A stretch of 64,000 bases of DNA from Flammeovirga pacifica (GTDB lineage: Bacteria; Bacteroidota; Bacteroidia; Cytophagales; Flammeovirgaceae), in the NCBI RefSeq assembly GCF_000807855.2, contig NZ_JRYR02000001.1:580462-644461 (forward strand), written 5' to 3'. The notes beneath the pieces are model-generated. The model worked only from the letters and a program-made list of their open reading frames with translations. It was not told where the DNA came from and ran no database searches. Position 1 is the stretch's first letter. The number at the start of each line of letters is the position of its first letter. The position numbers and the translations under genes are program-made. Below are positions 8,954 through 17,443 of this stretch, piece by piece.

Positions 8954-10243
8954 ATGAGTGAAACACTAGATAAAAACGTTTTGGAAAATTCGACAAAGCA
9001 AAAGAACCATACAGGTCCTTTCCTTATAATGGTAGGCCTTATGTTTATCGTTGGTTTTTTAACTGTAGTTAACCAACAATTCCAAGCACCACTTCAAGAA
9101 GCATTATTGTCTGAAGCAGGTGGAATTAAAAACACCCTAGCGACTTTTATTACTTTCGCATTTTTTATGGGGTATCCAACAATGGGTAATATTGCCTCAA
9201 GTTGGGTAGATAAAAAAGGACATAAAACTACCTTGATTTATGGTTTGATTATGTTAGTCGTTGCCTTAGGTATCGAAGCATTATCTGCTAAATTTGCACA
9301 TCTTCCTAGTATTGAAGTTACAGGAGGAAGCCATGTACCTCAAGCATTCTTTATCTTTATTTTAGGATCATATGCTTTGGGTTGTGCTTTAGCGGTATTA
9401 CAAACAGTAATTAACCCGTTTTTAGCAGTATGTCAAGTTCCAGGAACGTCATCTGTTACACGTTTAAGTATTGCTGGTGCTGCTAACTCTATTGGTACTA
9501 CAATAGCACCAATCTTTGTAGCAAGTATCATTTTTGGTGGTATGGCCCCAAAAGTTGCTCAAATTTTATTGCCTCTTGCAATTTTGATGGTTGTAGTAGG
9601 ATCAGTAGCTGTAGTACTAGGTAAGTTAGAATTACCTAACCCAATGGCATCAGACGATGAAGAAGAGTCTAATGTAACAACAGATTTAACTAAATCTGTG
9701 TGGAGCTTCAAACACTTAACACTAGGTGTTGTTGCCATTTTTGTTTACGTTGGTGCTGAGGTAGCAGTAGGTTCAAATATTGTACTTCACGCAAAACAAA
9801 TTGGTATTGAGAAAGAAACATATGCTTTAATGGCAATGTTATACTGGGGATCAATGTTAGTGGGTCGTTTATTCGGTTCAGTTTTAGCAAAAGTTCCAGG
9901 TCAAACTCAATTATTGGTAACTTCAGTGGTTGCTTTAGTACTTACTATTGCAGGTATGGCAACTGAACAATTATGGTTATTAGTAGGAATTGGTTTAATG
10001 CACTCTATTATGTGGGGAGCCATTTTTGCTTTAGCTATCGATAAGTTAGGTCCATATACAGCAAAAGGTTCAGGAGCACTAATGATTGGTGTTGCTGGTG
10101 GTGCTATTCTTCCTTGGGTACAAGGTGTTAGTGCAGATGCTTTAGGATCATGGCAAGAAACTTGGTTTATTGTAGTTCTTTGTGAAGCATACTTAATCTA
10201 TTATGCTTTAATTGGTTACAAACCACAAGAGTCTGCTGAATAG
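8954..10243 (+). CDS. FucP-like sugar:H+ symporter (MFS, FHS family)
   Basis: This is a 429-residue integral membrane protein with about 12 hydrophobic helices. It matches the fucose/glucose/galactose permease (FHS) branch of the MFS: VVNQQFQAPLQEAL early, MGYPTMGNIASSWVDKKGHK in the first loop, then NPFLAVCQVPGTSSVTRLS and GAANSIGTTIAPIF in helices 4-5. It would import a monosaccharide with protons across the inner membrane. No catabolic gene is adjacent, so the substrate (fucose, glucose or another) is open. It is monocistronic, with a possible operator in front and a terminator behind. Confidence 0.85.
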   Translation: MSETLDKNVLENSTKQKNHTGPFLIMVGLMFIVGFLTVVNQQFQAPLQEALLSEAGGIKNTLATFITFAFFMGYPTMGNIASSWVDKKGHKTTLIYGLIMLVVALGIEALSAKFAHLPSIEVTGGSHVPQAFFIFILGSYALGCALAVLQTVINPFLAVCQVPGTSSVTRLSIAGAANSIGTTIAPIFVASIIFGGMAPKVAQILLPLAILMVVVGSVAVVLGKLELPNPMASDDEEESNVTTDLTKSVWSFKHLTLGVVAIFVYVGAEVAVGSNIVLHAKQIGIEKETYALMAMLYWGSMLVGRLFGSVLAKVPGQTQLLVTSVVALVLTIAGMATEQLWLLVGIGLMHSIMWGAIFALAIDKLGPYTAKGSGALMIGVAGGAILPWVQGVSADALGSWQETWFIVVLCEAYLIYYALIGYKPQESAE

Positions 10244-10265
10244 TACATTCTTGTTAGAAATATTG

Positions 10266-10303
10266 AAAACCACATTTATTTTTAAGTAAATGTGGTTTTT
10301 TTT
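10266..10303 (+). terminator. Rho-independent terminator
   Basis: AAAACCACATTTA (10266-10278) pairs with TAAATGTGGTTTT (10287-10299) and T residues follow. It ends the permease gene. Confidence 0.9.
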
Positions 10304-10309
10304 GCTCAA

Positions 10310-10341
10310 AAAAAAAGTCTACGCCATTAGCTTAGACTTTT
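10310..10341 (-). terminator. Terminator-like hairpin for the minus-strand two-component operon
   Basis: Read on the minus strand, AAAAGTCTA pairs with TAGACTTTT and a long T run follows (10310-10321). It lies about 200 bp after the response-regulator stop, so the operon would have a long 3' untranslated region. Confidence 0.6.
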
Positions 10342-10536
10342 CCCTCATTCTGTAACTGTTGAACTATTGTGCTATCTATCTTTTAACTTTATCTTACTGT
10401 ACTTGTAATCTAGGTTTAACAGGAAAACTATTTCCTTTACTGATATTACAAATTTAGAGATAAGTAAATGATTGTAAATGAGTATTATGCCTATTTCATA
10501 TGGGTGAAATACCTATTTATGTAATCAATCAACAGT

Positions 10537-11202
10537 TTACACATTAATATCATCAAATAATTTGTGCTTGATGGCATACATTACTAATCCTGCTACATTA
10601 CGCTGACCAGTCTTTTCTAACAGATTACGTTTATGTGCATCGACAGTTCTGAGGGAAATAAATAATTTTTCTGAAATCTCTTTATTGGATTGTTGATCTA
10701 TTATTAATCTTAAAACTTCTTTTTCTCTTGGTGTTAAAATGAAGTGTGGATCATTGATACTAGCTTCATTTGATTGATGATCTTTGTAACTTTTGATAAT
10801 ATTCTTGGTTGCAGAGGAACAATAATAGCTGTCTCCATCCATCACGGCTCTAGCAGCTTTTAGTATTTCTTCTTCTTTGCAATCCTTGAATAAATAGCCA
10901 TCAGCACCAGCATCTATCATATTTCTAATATAACTGCTATCCATCATCATACTTAAAGCAATCACTTTTATATGAGGAAATAGCTCTTTTATTTTTTTTG
11001 TAGCAGAGATACCGTCCATACCCTTCATACTTATATCCATAAATATTAAATCAACATCCATGGCATTTAATGCATTGAAAGCTCTTTCACCACAATCTGC
11101 TTCTGCAATTACATTAAAATCATCAAGGTTTTTAAAATAAGATCTAATGCCATGTCGAATGACACTATGGTCGTCTACTAATAATACTCTATGTTTTTCC
11201 AT
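10537..11202 (-). CDS. NarL/FixJ-family response regulator
   Basis: The start at 11202 (MEKHRVLLVDDHS) is chosen because it places the receiver domain at the N-terminus, as in the family; the longer frame overlaps the kinase gene. The protein has 221 residues. The receiver domain has Asp10/Asp11, the phospho-acceptor Asp56 (LIFMDISM) and the conserved Lys in GYLFKD. The C-terminal LuxR-type helix-turn-helix is seen as LTPREKEVLRLI...NKEISEKLFISLRTVDAHKRNLL. It starts 14 bp after the partner kinase stop, so the two are an operon. It is a DNA-binding output; the target genes are unknown. Confidence 0.93.
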   Translation of the reverse strand: MEKHRVLLVDDHSVIRHGIRSYFKNLDDFNVIAEADCGERAFNALNAMDVDLIFMDISMKGMDGISATKKIKELFPHIKVIALSMMMDSSYIRNMIDAGADGYLFKDCKEEEILKAARAVMDGDSYYCSSATKNIIKSYKDHQSNEASINDPHFILTPREKEVLRLIIDQQSNKEISEKLFISLRTVDAHKRNLLEKTGQRNVAGLVMYAIKHKLFDDINV

Positions 11203-11216
11203 CGTCAAATAAATAG

Positions 11217-12773
11217 TTAGCTTGTAAAGATGGGGATCTCTACAATAATACATGTACCGAAAGTGGGAGAGGACTCCCATAAAATAGAGCCACCAATAGA
11301 GTTTACTCTATTTTTCATACTGACAAGTCCTAAGCCTTTAGCATTACTTTTTGATAATGCTTCATCTACATCAAACCCTTTTCCATTATCCTCAATCGTT
11401 AACTGTAATAAATCAATATCCTGAATCATTGAGATATTAATGGTTTTGGCCTGTCCATGTTTAAAGGCATTAGTAACTGCTTCTTGAACTACTCTTAATA
11501 ATAATAGTTGTTTTGATACAGATAAAGCATTTTCATCGTACTTGTGGAAAAAGTGCAAACTTTTATCACTTATATCCTTGTAATAATTGACCATTTTATC
11601 AACCGAACCACTAAATCCCCTTTCCTCAATGGAAGTGGGCATAATGTTATGTGCTATATTCCGACCTTCTTTGATGGCCTCTCTAACTTTTTCCCTTATA
11701 CTACATAATTGTTCATTTTCTTGATTATTGATGGTTTTAGAATTTTTAATGAACTCATCTAAAAGATATAAGGAGGCAGTTAAAGTTTGACCCAAACCAT
11801 CATGAATCTCTTCTGCGAATCGTTCTCTTTCTTTATCTTCTGTTTCTATTACAGCTTTTTGTAAACTTTCTGATTGAATTTTGAAATCTGTAATATCTGC
11901 ATGTTTACCGATTACCCTTGTTACTTTTCCGTTAATATCTTTTTGAACGGCTGTTTTTAATAGAGTCCAAATAGTATCACCATTTTTATGAAGCATTCTG
12001 AAAGTGATCTGAAATCCATCTTTGATAAGAATATCCCTTTGTAAGGCTTTCATTACAGTAATCCTATCTTTTTGATGAATCATGGAGAGAAGAGTAGTAA
12101 TGTCTTTTTCTTCAGCAGGCTGATCATAACCCATCATTTTGAAGAAATCAATAGAATAAAAGACTTTACGAGTTAAATGATTCCAATCCCATAAACCCTC
12201 TCTAGAAGCTTCAATAGACAACCTTTGTCTTTCTTCATTGTCATAAATTGCTTGAGTGTCTTGATTGGAAAAATCCTGTTCTAAAGGTAAATCAGAAAGA
12301 AGAGAAGTGTCATTAATCAACTCACTAGGTAGTGATTTAGCTTGGATTAGGGCCAGTAGTTTTTTTTCTTTTATAGAATGTTTAATGATTTGAGAACGTA
12401 AAGCTAAGATTTCTTTATGGTAATTTATTTCTTTTTTACTTTTGGTTGGGAAAGAAATCCAAACAAAGATATTGTCAATTTTAGTAATTAATACAGCGTG
12501 TTTCTTATGAGTGATCTTACAAGTGATTTGTCCCACCCAGTCCTCTTTATTCTTTAATAAAGCATTGGGTGTTTTGTTACTTTCCTTACTGAAATCAAAA
12601 AATGAGTGAATACTATTTTTATTTTTTTTGATATCGAAATGTAAATTATAATCCAATAAAGTTCCAATACCATCGATGATCGCAAAATGAAGTAGATTAT
12701 CTAAAATTAGCTTTTCTAAAGCAGGGTTTTTTAAGGATAATGTGATAGTATTTTTATTATTTGAAGTAGTCAT
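11217..12773 (-). CDS. Cytoplasmic PAS sensor histidine kinase (HisKA_3/NarX-type)
   Basis: The 518-residue protein has no clear membrane segment. The N-terminal ~190 residues are an unrecognised sensory region. A PAS/PAC unit follows (about 210-310: SREGLWDWNHLTRKVFYS, then GKVTRVIGKHADIT). The HisKA_3 dimerisation domain has phospho-acceptor His324 in EEIHDGLGQTL. The HATPase domain shows the N box (VQEAVTNAFKH), G1 (EDNGKGFD) and G2 (GLGLVSMKNRV). It should phosphorylate the NarL-type regulator encoded 14 bp downstream. An 11-bp inverted repeat lies directly in front of its start codon. The signal is unknown; a soluble ligand is likely. Confidence 0.93.
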   Translation of the reverse strand: MTTSNNKNTITLSLKNPALEKLILDNLLHFAIIDGIGTLLDYNLHFDIKKNKNSIHSFFDFSKESNKTPNALLKNKEDWVGQITCKITHKKHAVLITKIDNIFVWISFPTKSKKEINYHKEILALRSQIIKHSIKEKKLLALIQAKSLPSELINDTSLLSDLPLEQDFSNQDTQAIYDNEERQRLSIEASREGLWDWNHLTRKVFYSIDFFKMMGYDQPAEEKDITTLLSMIHQKDRITVMKALQRDILIKDGFQITFRMLHKNGDTIWTLLKTAVQKDINGKVTRVIGKHADITDFKIQSESLQKAVIETEDKERERFAEEIHDGLGQTLTASLYLLDEFIKNSKTINNQENEQLCSIREKVREAIKEGRNIAHNIMPTSIEERGFSGSVDKMVNYYKDISDKSLHFFHKYDENALSVSKQLLLLRVVQEAVTNAFKHGQAKTINISMIQDIDLLQLTIEDNGKGFDVDEALSKSNAKGLGLVSMKNRVNSIGGSILWESSPTFGTCIIVEIPIFTS

Positions 12774-12779
12774 AATGAG

Positions 12780-12810
12780 AATTGAGTATACAGTAGGTTT
12801 ATACTCAATT
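12780..12810. promoter_or_regulatory. 11-bp inverted repeat in front of the histidine kinase gene
   Basis: AATTGAGTATA (12780-12790) and TATACTCAATT (12800-12810) are perfect inverted copies with a 9-nt spacer. The repeat lies 6 bp before the kinase start codon, in the 78-bp gap after apaG. No T tract follows on either strand, so it is not a normal terminator. It may be an operator, possibly of the NarL-type regulator itself, or a hairpin that hinders translation. Confidence 0.45.
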
Positions 12811-12851
12811 TACTACATTTTTTAAAGAAAGGGGTAAAGATGTAGGCTATT

Positions 12852-13241
12852 TTAATTTATTGAAAATTTTGGTTGTAAAGTAAATTCTGGGATTTCTACT
12901 TCGAAAATACTGTTTTCATTAATTTTTTCCATTACATAGCTTCCACTCATTTTACCAACGGGGGAAATAAAGTGACAGCCTGAAACATATTCAAAACTGT
13001 TTCCAGGTGTTATTGTTGGTGTTTTTCCAATGACACCTTCACCATTTACGACTTCTCTTTTATCACCTGCAATATCAGTGATGATCCAGTTTCGTCTTAA
13101 AAGTTTTACTGTATTAGCACTTAGATTAACGATTTTGATTTTATAACCAAAAACATAATGCCTTTTATCAGGCACAGAATACTCAGGCAAGTAATAATTA
13201 TCGACTATTACTTTTATACCTTCTGTGATAGCAATTTCCAT
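12852..13241 (-). CDS. apaG: ApaG domain protein (DUF525)
   Basis: At 129 residues this is the usual ApaG length. The family pattern is visible through most of the protein: YVFGYKIKIVN, then VKLLRRNWIITD, EVVNGEGVIGKTPTI, and FEYVSGCHFISPVGKMSGSYVM. ApaG is a small fibronectin-III-like beta-sandwich; its exact biochemical role is unsettled (a nucleotide-binding function and a link to Co2+ resistance have been proposed). It is divergent from the MarR gene and lies upstream of, and co-directional with, the two-component pair, 78 bp away. Confidence 0.93.
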   Translation of the reverse strand: MEIAITEGIKVIVDNYYLPEYSVPDKRHYVFGYKIKIVNLSANTVKLLRRNWIITDIAGDKREVVNGEGVIGKTPTITPGNSFEYVSGCHFISPVGKMSGSYVMEKINENSIFEVEIPEFTLQPKFSIN

Positions 13242-13367
13242 AATTTACATTTATTACAATAAATGAATTTTTTTTCGCTAAATAAAGTAATCCGATCAAT
13301 AATTTTGTAGTAAGATCGAGTAGCTCCTGTATCATTATCACTATTTGAGTAAATATTAATACTATAA

Positions 13368-13387
13368 TTATATAAGCGCTTATATAA
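13368..13387. promoter_or_regulatory. Upstream operator palindrome of marR-hut
   Basis: TTATATAAGCGCTTATATAA is a perfect 20-bp palindrome. Its core, TATAAG-CG-CTTATA (13371-13384), matches the second palindrome at 13412-13425 except for the two central bases. The two centres are 41 bp apart, close to four helical turns, so two regulator dimers could sit on the same face of the DNA. Confidence 0.65.
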
Positions 13388-13402
13388 AATATCATCAAAA
13401 TG

Positions 13403-13433
13403 TTGTAAATGTATAAGTACTTATATATTTTTG
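13403..13433 (+). promoter_or_regulatory. Promoter of marR (and probably hutHUI) with embedded operator
   Basis: TTG (13403-13405), a 20-bp spacer and TATTTTTG (13426-13433) fit the Bacteroidota housekeeping promoter (-33 TTG, -7 TAnnTTTG). The palindrome TATAAGTACTTATA (13412-13425) fills the spacer right up to the -7 box. A protein bound there would block RNA polymerase. Transcription should start about 13440, giving a short leader before the MarR start at 13456. Confidence 0.7.
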
Positions 13434-13455
13434 TTCTATCATCAACACATAAGTT

Positions 13456-13935
13456 ATGGATTATTATCAATCTGCAGGAAGTTTAGTATTAGGTAGTCGC
13501 TTGAAAAGAATTAGTGATAAATTTTTACTCGAAGTTGGTAAAGTATACCAACAAAGAAATATTGACTTTGATCCGTCGTGGTTTCCATTTTTTTTCTTAC
13601 TAGATCAAAATAAGACTCTTTCATTAAGGGAAATTTCTAATCAATTAAATGTAAGTCATTCAGCAGTATCTCAACTTGCAACGGCACTTATTAAGAAAGA
13701 ACTTTTAGAAATGAATCGCTGTGAAACGGACGGGAGAAGAAGAATTATTCAACTTACAGAAAAAGGAGAAGCATTACTAAGTCAATCTAAGCCAATTTGG
13801 AAAGCACTGCAAGACACCATGATTGAAATGACAAATAAAGGCGATAGCCAATTGTTGAAAGAGCTTTCAGATTTAGAAAATTATTTAAAGGAAGAAAAGT
13901 TATCTGATCGAGTTTTAAAAAAAATAGAACTCTAA
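13456..13935 (+). CDS. MarR-family transcriptional regulator, probable regulator of the hut genes
   Basis: This 159-residue protein has a winged helix-turn-helix at about residues 50-115 (LSLREISNQLNVSHSAVSQL, then the wing RCETDGRRRIIQLTEKG), flanked by helices for dimerisation. MarR proteins bind short palindromes as dimers and usually repress their own gene. Here two matching palindromes lie directly upstream, one inside the promoter. hutH starts 70 bp after the stop with no terminator between and no full TAnnTTTG box, so marR-hutHUI may be one transcript. The ligand could be histidine or urocanate (inference). Confidence 0.9.
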   Translation: MDYYQSAGSLVLGSRLKRISDKFLLEVGKVYQQRNIDFDPSWFPFFFLLDQNKTLSLREISNQLNVSHSAVSQLATALIKKELLEMNRCETDGRRRIIQLTEKGEALLSQSKPIWKALQDTMIEMTNKGDSQLLKELSDLENYLKEEKLSDRVLKKIEL

Positions 13936-14005
13936 TTCATCCTGATTTATAGGAGACATTTATCCTAACAGAGAAATACTACATACTAAGCATATAAACA
14001 CTATC

Positions 14006-15571
14006 ATGAAAAAATTTAATTACGGTATTGATCGTCTGACGGTAAATATTGCTTTGGATATTGCAAGAGGTAATATTCAGGGTGTATTAAATACAAAAGC
14101 AAAAGAGTCAGTTTTAAAGTCACAAGCTTATGTACAAGAAATTGTAGCCAAAGGTGATGTGGTTTATGGTGTAAACACAGGGTTTGGTCCATTGTGTACT
14201 ACAACAATTTCTGAAGAAGATACTTCAACATTACAACATAAAATACTTCAATCTCATAGTGTTGGTGTTGGCGAAGTTATTCCCAAAGAGGTTTCTAAGT
14301 TAATGTTAATTACTAAAGCCCATGCTTTAGCACAAGGCTTTTCTGGTATAGCATTAACCACTTTGGAAAGAATAATATGGCATATCGATAAAGATATTAT
14401 TCCTACTGTACCTGAAAAAGGTTCTGTAGGAGCATCTGGAGATTTAGCACCATTATCTCATTTATTTTTACCATTAATTGGTTTAGGGGAAGTATATCAA
14501 GAAGATGGATCGAAGGCATTAGCTTTGGATGCTTTAAAGAGATTAGGTGTTCAATCACTTACTCTAGGACCAAAAGAGGGCTTAGCATTAATCAATGGTA
14601 CTCAATTTATCCTTTCACATGCGGTAAAAGTAATCGAGAAATTAGCGAATGCGCTTGATACTGCTGATGTTATTGGAGCCATGTCTTTAGAAGGTTTAAT
14701 GGGATCTTCAAGACCTTTTGAGCCAGAATTACATGCGATTAGAGCTTATAAAGGAACACAATTGGTAGCCTCTCGATTAAGAGAAATGTTAGCGGGTTCT
14801 GAGATTTTGACATCTCATTTAGATTGTGATCGTGTACAAGATCCTTATTCATTAAGATGTATGCCTCAGGTACATGGAGCTTCTAGAAATGCATGGTTAC
14901 ATCTCAAGGAAATAGTAGAAGTTGAATTGAACTCTGTAACTGATAATCCAATTATTTTAGATGCGGATAATGCTATATCAGGTGGTAATTTTCATGGTCA
15001 ACCATTAGCTATTCCTTTGGATTATGCAGGTGTAGCCGCTTCTGAATTGGGTAATATTGCCGATAGGAGATGTTATATGATGATAGAAGGGAGGTTTGGT
15101 TTGCCTAAGCTATTGATGAAAGATGTAGGTCTTAATTCTGGTTTTATGATCCCTCAATATACATCAGCAGCATTAGTTACAGAGAATAAAACGCTTTGTT
15201 TCCCTGCTTCAGCAGATAGTGTGCCTACTTCTTTAGGGCAGGAAGATCACGTTTCAATGGGATCAATTTCAGGAAGAAAGACCTTAAAAATAATAGAAAA
15301 CTTAGAGCAGATTTTGGCAGTAGAATTACTTTATGCGGCACAAGCTCTAGATTTCCGTCGTCCTTTAAAATCATCTCCAATTATAGAAGCTACACATTCA
15401 TTTGTAAGAGAAAGAGTGTCTCATGCGGATCAGGATAGAGTTTTAGCTTATGATATAGCTGCAATGCACAGTATCGTAAAAAGTGGTGCTTTAGTAGAGA
15501 TTGCGAATAAAGTAGCAAAAGACCACAAGATCAATTTGAATGGAGAATTTAAAGAAGAATTTAACTATTAA
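14006..15571 (+). CDS. hutH: Histidine ammonia-lyase
   Basis: This 521-residue enzyme, of normal family length, deaminates L-histidine to trans-urocanate and ammonia in the cytosol, the first step of histidine breakdown. The MIO-forming triad Ala143-Ser144-Gly145 is present in GSVGASGDLAPLSH. Other family blocks are VYGVNTGFGPL, LINGTQ, DNP and QEDHVSMG. It is followed by hutU (68 bp) and hutI on the same strand. Control by the upstream MarR protein is likely from the promoter layout. Confidence 0.97.
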   Translation: MKKFNYGIDRLTVNIALDIARGNIQGVLNTKAKESVLKSQAYVQEIVAKGDVVYGVNTGFGPLCTTTISEEDTSTLQHKILQSHSVGVGEVIPKEVSKLMLITKAHALAQGFSGIALTTLERIIWHIDKDIIPTVPEKGSVGASGDLAPLSHLFLPLIGLGEVYQEDGSKALALDALKRLGVQSLTLGPKEGLALINGTQFILSHAVKVIEKLANALDTADVIGAMSLEGLMGSSRPFEPELHAIRAYKGTQLVASRLREMLAGSEILTSHLDCDRVQDPYSLRCMPQVHGASRNAWLHLKEIVEVELNSVTDNPIILDADNAISGGNFHGQPLAIPLDYAGVAASELGNIADRRCYMMIEGRFGLPKLLMKDVGLNSGFMIPQYTSAALVTENKTLCFPASADSVPTSLGQEDHVSMGSISGRKTLKIIENLEQILAVELLYAAQALDFRRPLKSSPIIEATHSFVRERVSHADQDRVLAYDIAAMHSIVKSGALVEIANKVAKDHKINLNGEFKEEFNY

Positions 15572-15639
15572 TCTTCTTAAATTCATTTATCCATAATTGA
15601 AAATTAAATTTTAAAACACATAGATAAATACATATAAAC

Positions 15640-17337
15640 ATGGAAGCGTCACAATCAGCACAAAAGAAATTTGAAGCATTTTTAGAAAAATATGCTAAAC
15701 ATCCACACTACATTCCACCCACAGGATCTGAATTGAATGCCAAATCATGGCAAACAGAAGCTCCTCTACGTATGTTTTTAAATAACCTTACGGATGAAGT
15801 AGCAGAAGATCCAAATAATTTAGTGGTTTATGGAGGTACAGGGCAAGCAGCTAGAAACAGAGAATCACTAGAGAAAATTATCAAAATATTATTAGAACTT
15901 GATAATGAACATTCTTTATTAGTACAATCTGGGAAACCTGTTGGCGTGGTTAGAACTCATGCTGAAGCTCCAAGAGTATTAATTGCTAACTCTAACTTAG
16001 TACCTGCTTGGGCTTCTTGGGAGCACTTTCAAGAATTAAAAGAAAGAGGTTTAATGATGTATGGACAAATGACGGCAGGGTCATGGATTTACATCGGAAC
16101 TCAAGGTATTTTACAAGGAACTTACGAAACGTTTGCTTCATGTGCTCGCCAACATTTTGGAGGAGATCTAAAAGGTCGTCTACTTGTTACAGGTGGTATG
16201 GGCGGTATGGGTGGAGCTCAACCTCTTGCAGCAACAATGTGTGGTGCAGCAATGCTCGGAGTTGATATCGATCCAGCTCGTATTCAAAAACGTATCGATA
16301 CAAAATATATAGATAAAATGACTCATTCTTATGAAGAAGCGATTGAATGGGTAACGGAAGCAAAAGAAAAAGGAGAGGCTTTATCTGTAGGTTTGGTTGG
16401 TGATATAGGTGATGTACTAGAACGTTTAATTAAAGATGGAATTACTCCAGACGTTCTTACTGATCAAACATCAGCACATGATCCTGTATATGGTTATATT
16501 CCAAATGGTTTATCTCTTGATGAGGCGGCAGATCTTCGTGAGAATAACCCTGAATTATATAAAGAAAAATCTTTGAAATCTATGGCTAGACATGTACAAT
16601 TCATGCTAGATTTAGAAGAGAAAGGTGCAATTACATTCGATTACGGTAATAATCTTAGAGAATTTGCCAAACAAGGTGGTTGTGAAAATGCGTACAATTT
16701 CCCTGGTTTTACTCCAGCTTATATTAGACCTTTATTCTGTGAAGGAAAAGGCCCTTTCCGTTGGGCAGCTTTATCGGGTGATCCACAAGATATTAAAGTA
16801 ACTGATCAAGCATTAAAAGAAGCTTTTCCTGAAAATACTCATTTGATTAAATGGTTAGAAGAGGCAGATGAAAAAGTAGCTTTCCAAGGACTTCCTTCAA
16901 GAATTTGCTGGTTAGGTATGGGGGAAAGAGAAAAAGCAGGAGTTATTTTCAACAACCTAGTGAAAGAAGGTAAGCTAAAAGCGCCTATCGTGATTGGTAG
17001 AGATCACCTAGATTGTGGTTCTGTAGCTTCACCAAATAGAGAGACAGAAGCAATGAAAGACGGATCTGATGCAGTTTCTGATTGGCCGTTATTGAATTTA
17101 ATGTCTAATGCTACAGGTGGAGCAACTTGGATCTCATTCCACCATGGTGGAGGTGTAGGTATTGGTTATTCTCAACATGCTGGTATGGTAGTATTAGCAG
17201 ATGGAACGGAGAGAGCAGAGAACTGTATCAAAAGAGTTCTTCATAACGATCCAGCAATGGGTATTTTCCGTCATCATGATGCAGGATATGATATTGCCAC
17301 TAAAGTGGGAGAAGATCATAATTTGATCATTAAGTAA
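15640..17337 (+). CDS. hutU: Urocanate hydratase
   Basis: This 565-residue NAD+-dependent enzyme hydrates urocanate to 4-imidazolone-5-propionate, the second step of the hut pathway. The nucleotide-binding loop [10 protein letters not shown] (64-73) and a second glycine-rich segment [12 protein letters not shown] are visible. The ending [13 protein letters not shown] is also typical. It sits between hutH and hutI, 68 bp and 106 bp away, with no terminator of ordinary form inside the cluster. Confidence 0.97.
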   Translation: MEASQSAQKKFEAFLEKYAKHPHYIPPTGSELNAKSWQTEAPLRMFLNNLTDEVAEDPNNLVVYGGTGQAARNRESLEKIIKILLELDNEHSLLVQSGKPVGVVRTHAEAPRVLIANSNLVPAWASWEHFQELKERGLMMYGQMTAGSWIYIGTQGILQGTYETFASCARQHFGGDLKGRLLVTGGMGGMGGAQPLAATMCGAAMLGVDIDPARIQKRIDTKYIDKMTHSYEEAIEWVTEAKEKGEALSVGLVGDIGDVLERLIKDGITPDVLTDQTSAHDPVYGYIPNGLSLDEAADLRENNPELYKEKSLKSMARHVQFMLDLEEKGAITFDYGNNLREFAKQGGCENAYNFPGFTPAYIRPLFCEGKGPFRWAALSGDPQDIKVTDQALKEAFPENTHLIKWLEEADEKVAFQGLPSRICWLGMGEREKAGVIFNNLVKEGKLKAPIVIGRDHLDCGSVASPNRETEAMKDGSDAVSDWPLLNLMSNATGGATWISFHHGGGVGIGYSQHAGMVVLADGTERAENCIKRVLHNDPAMGIFRHHDAGYDIATKVGEDHNLIIK

Positions 17338-17350
17338 ATAATCAAAAAAT

Positions 17351-17429
17351 AATAGAGGTTACTTCAAACCTATTTTCCAAATAATAATATAAAATTGGGA
17401 GATAGTGTTTAAATGAAATGACCTCTATT
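17351..17429 (+). other. Long-loop inverted repeat between hutU and hutI
   Basis: AATAGAGGT (17351-17359) is complementary to ACCTCTATT (17421-17429), with a 61-nt loop. TTTAATTC follows the second arm. It could fold in the hut mRNA and stabilise the upstream part or reduce hutI expression; it is weak as a terminator. Confidence 0.3.
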
Positions 17430-17443
17430 TTTAATTCATAGAT

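Noticed and set aside
13198-13470. 90-codon minus-strand frame across the marR control region
   Set aside because: It overlaps the apaG start and the palindromic promoter; its sequence is low-complexity and matches no family.
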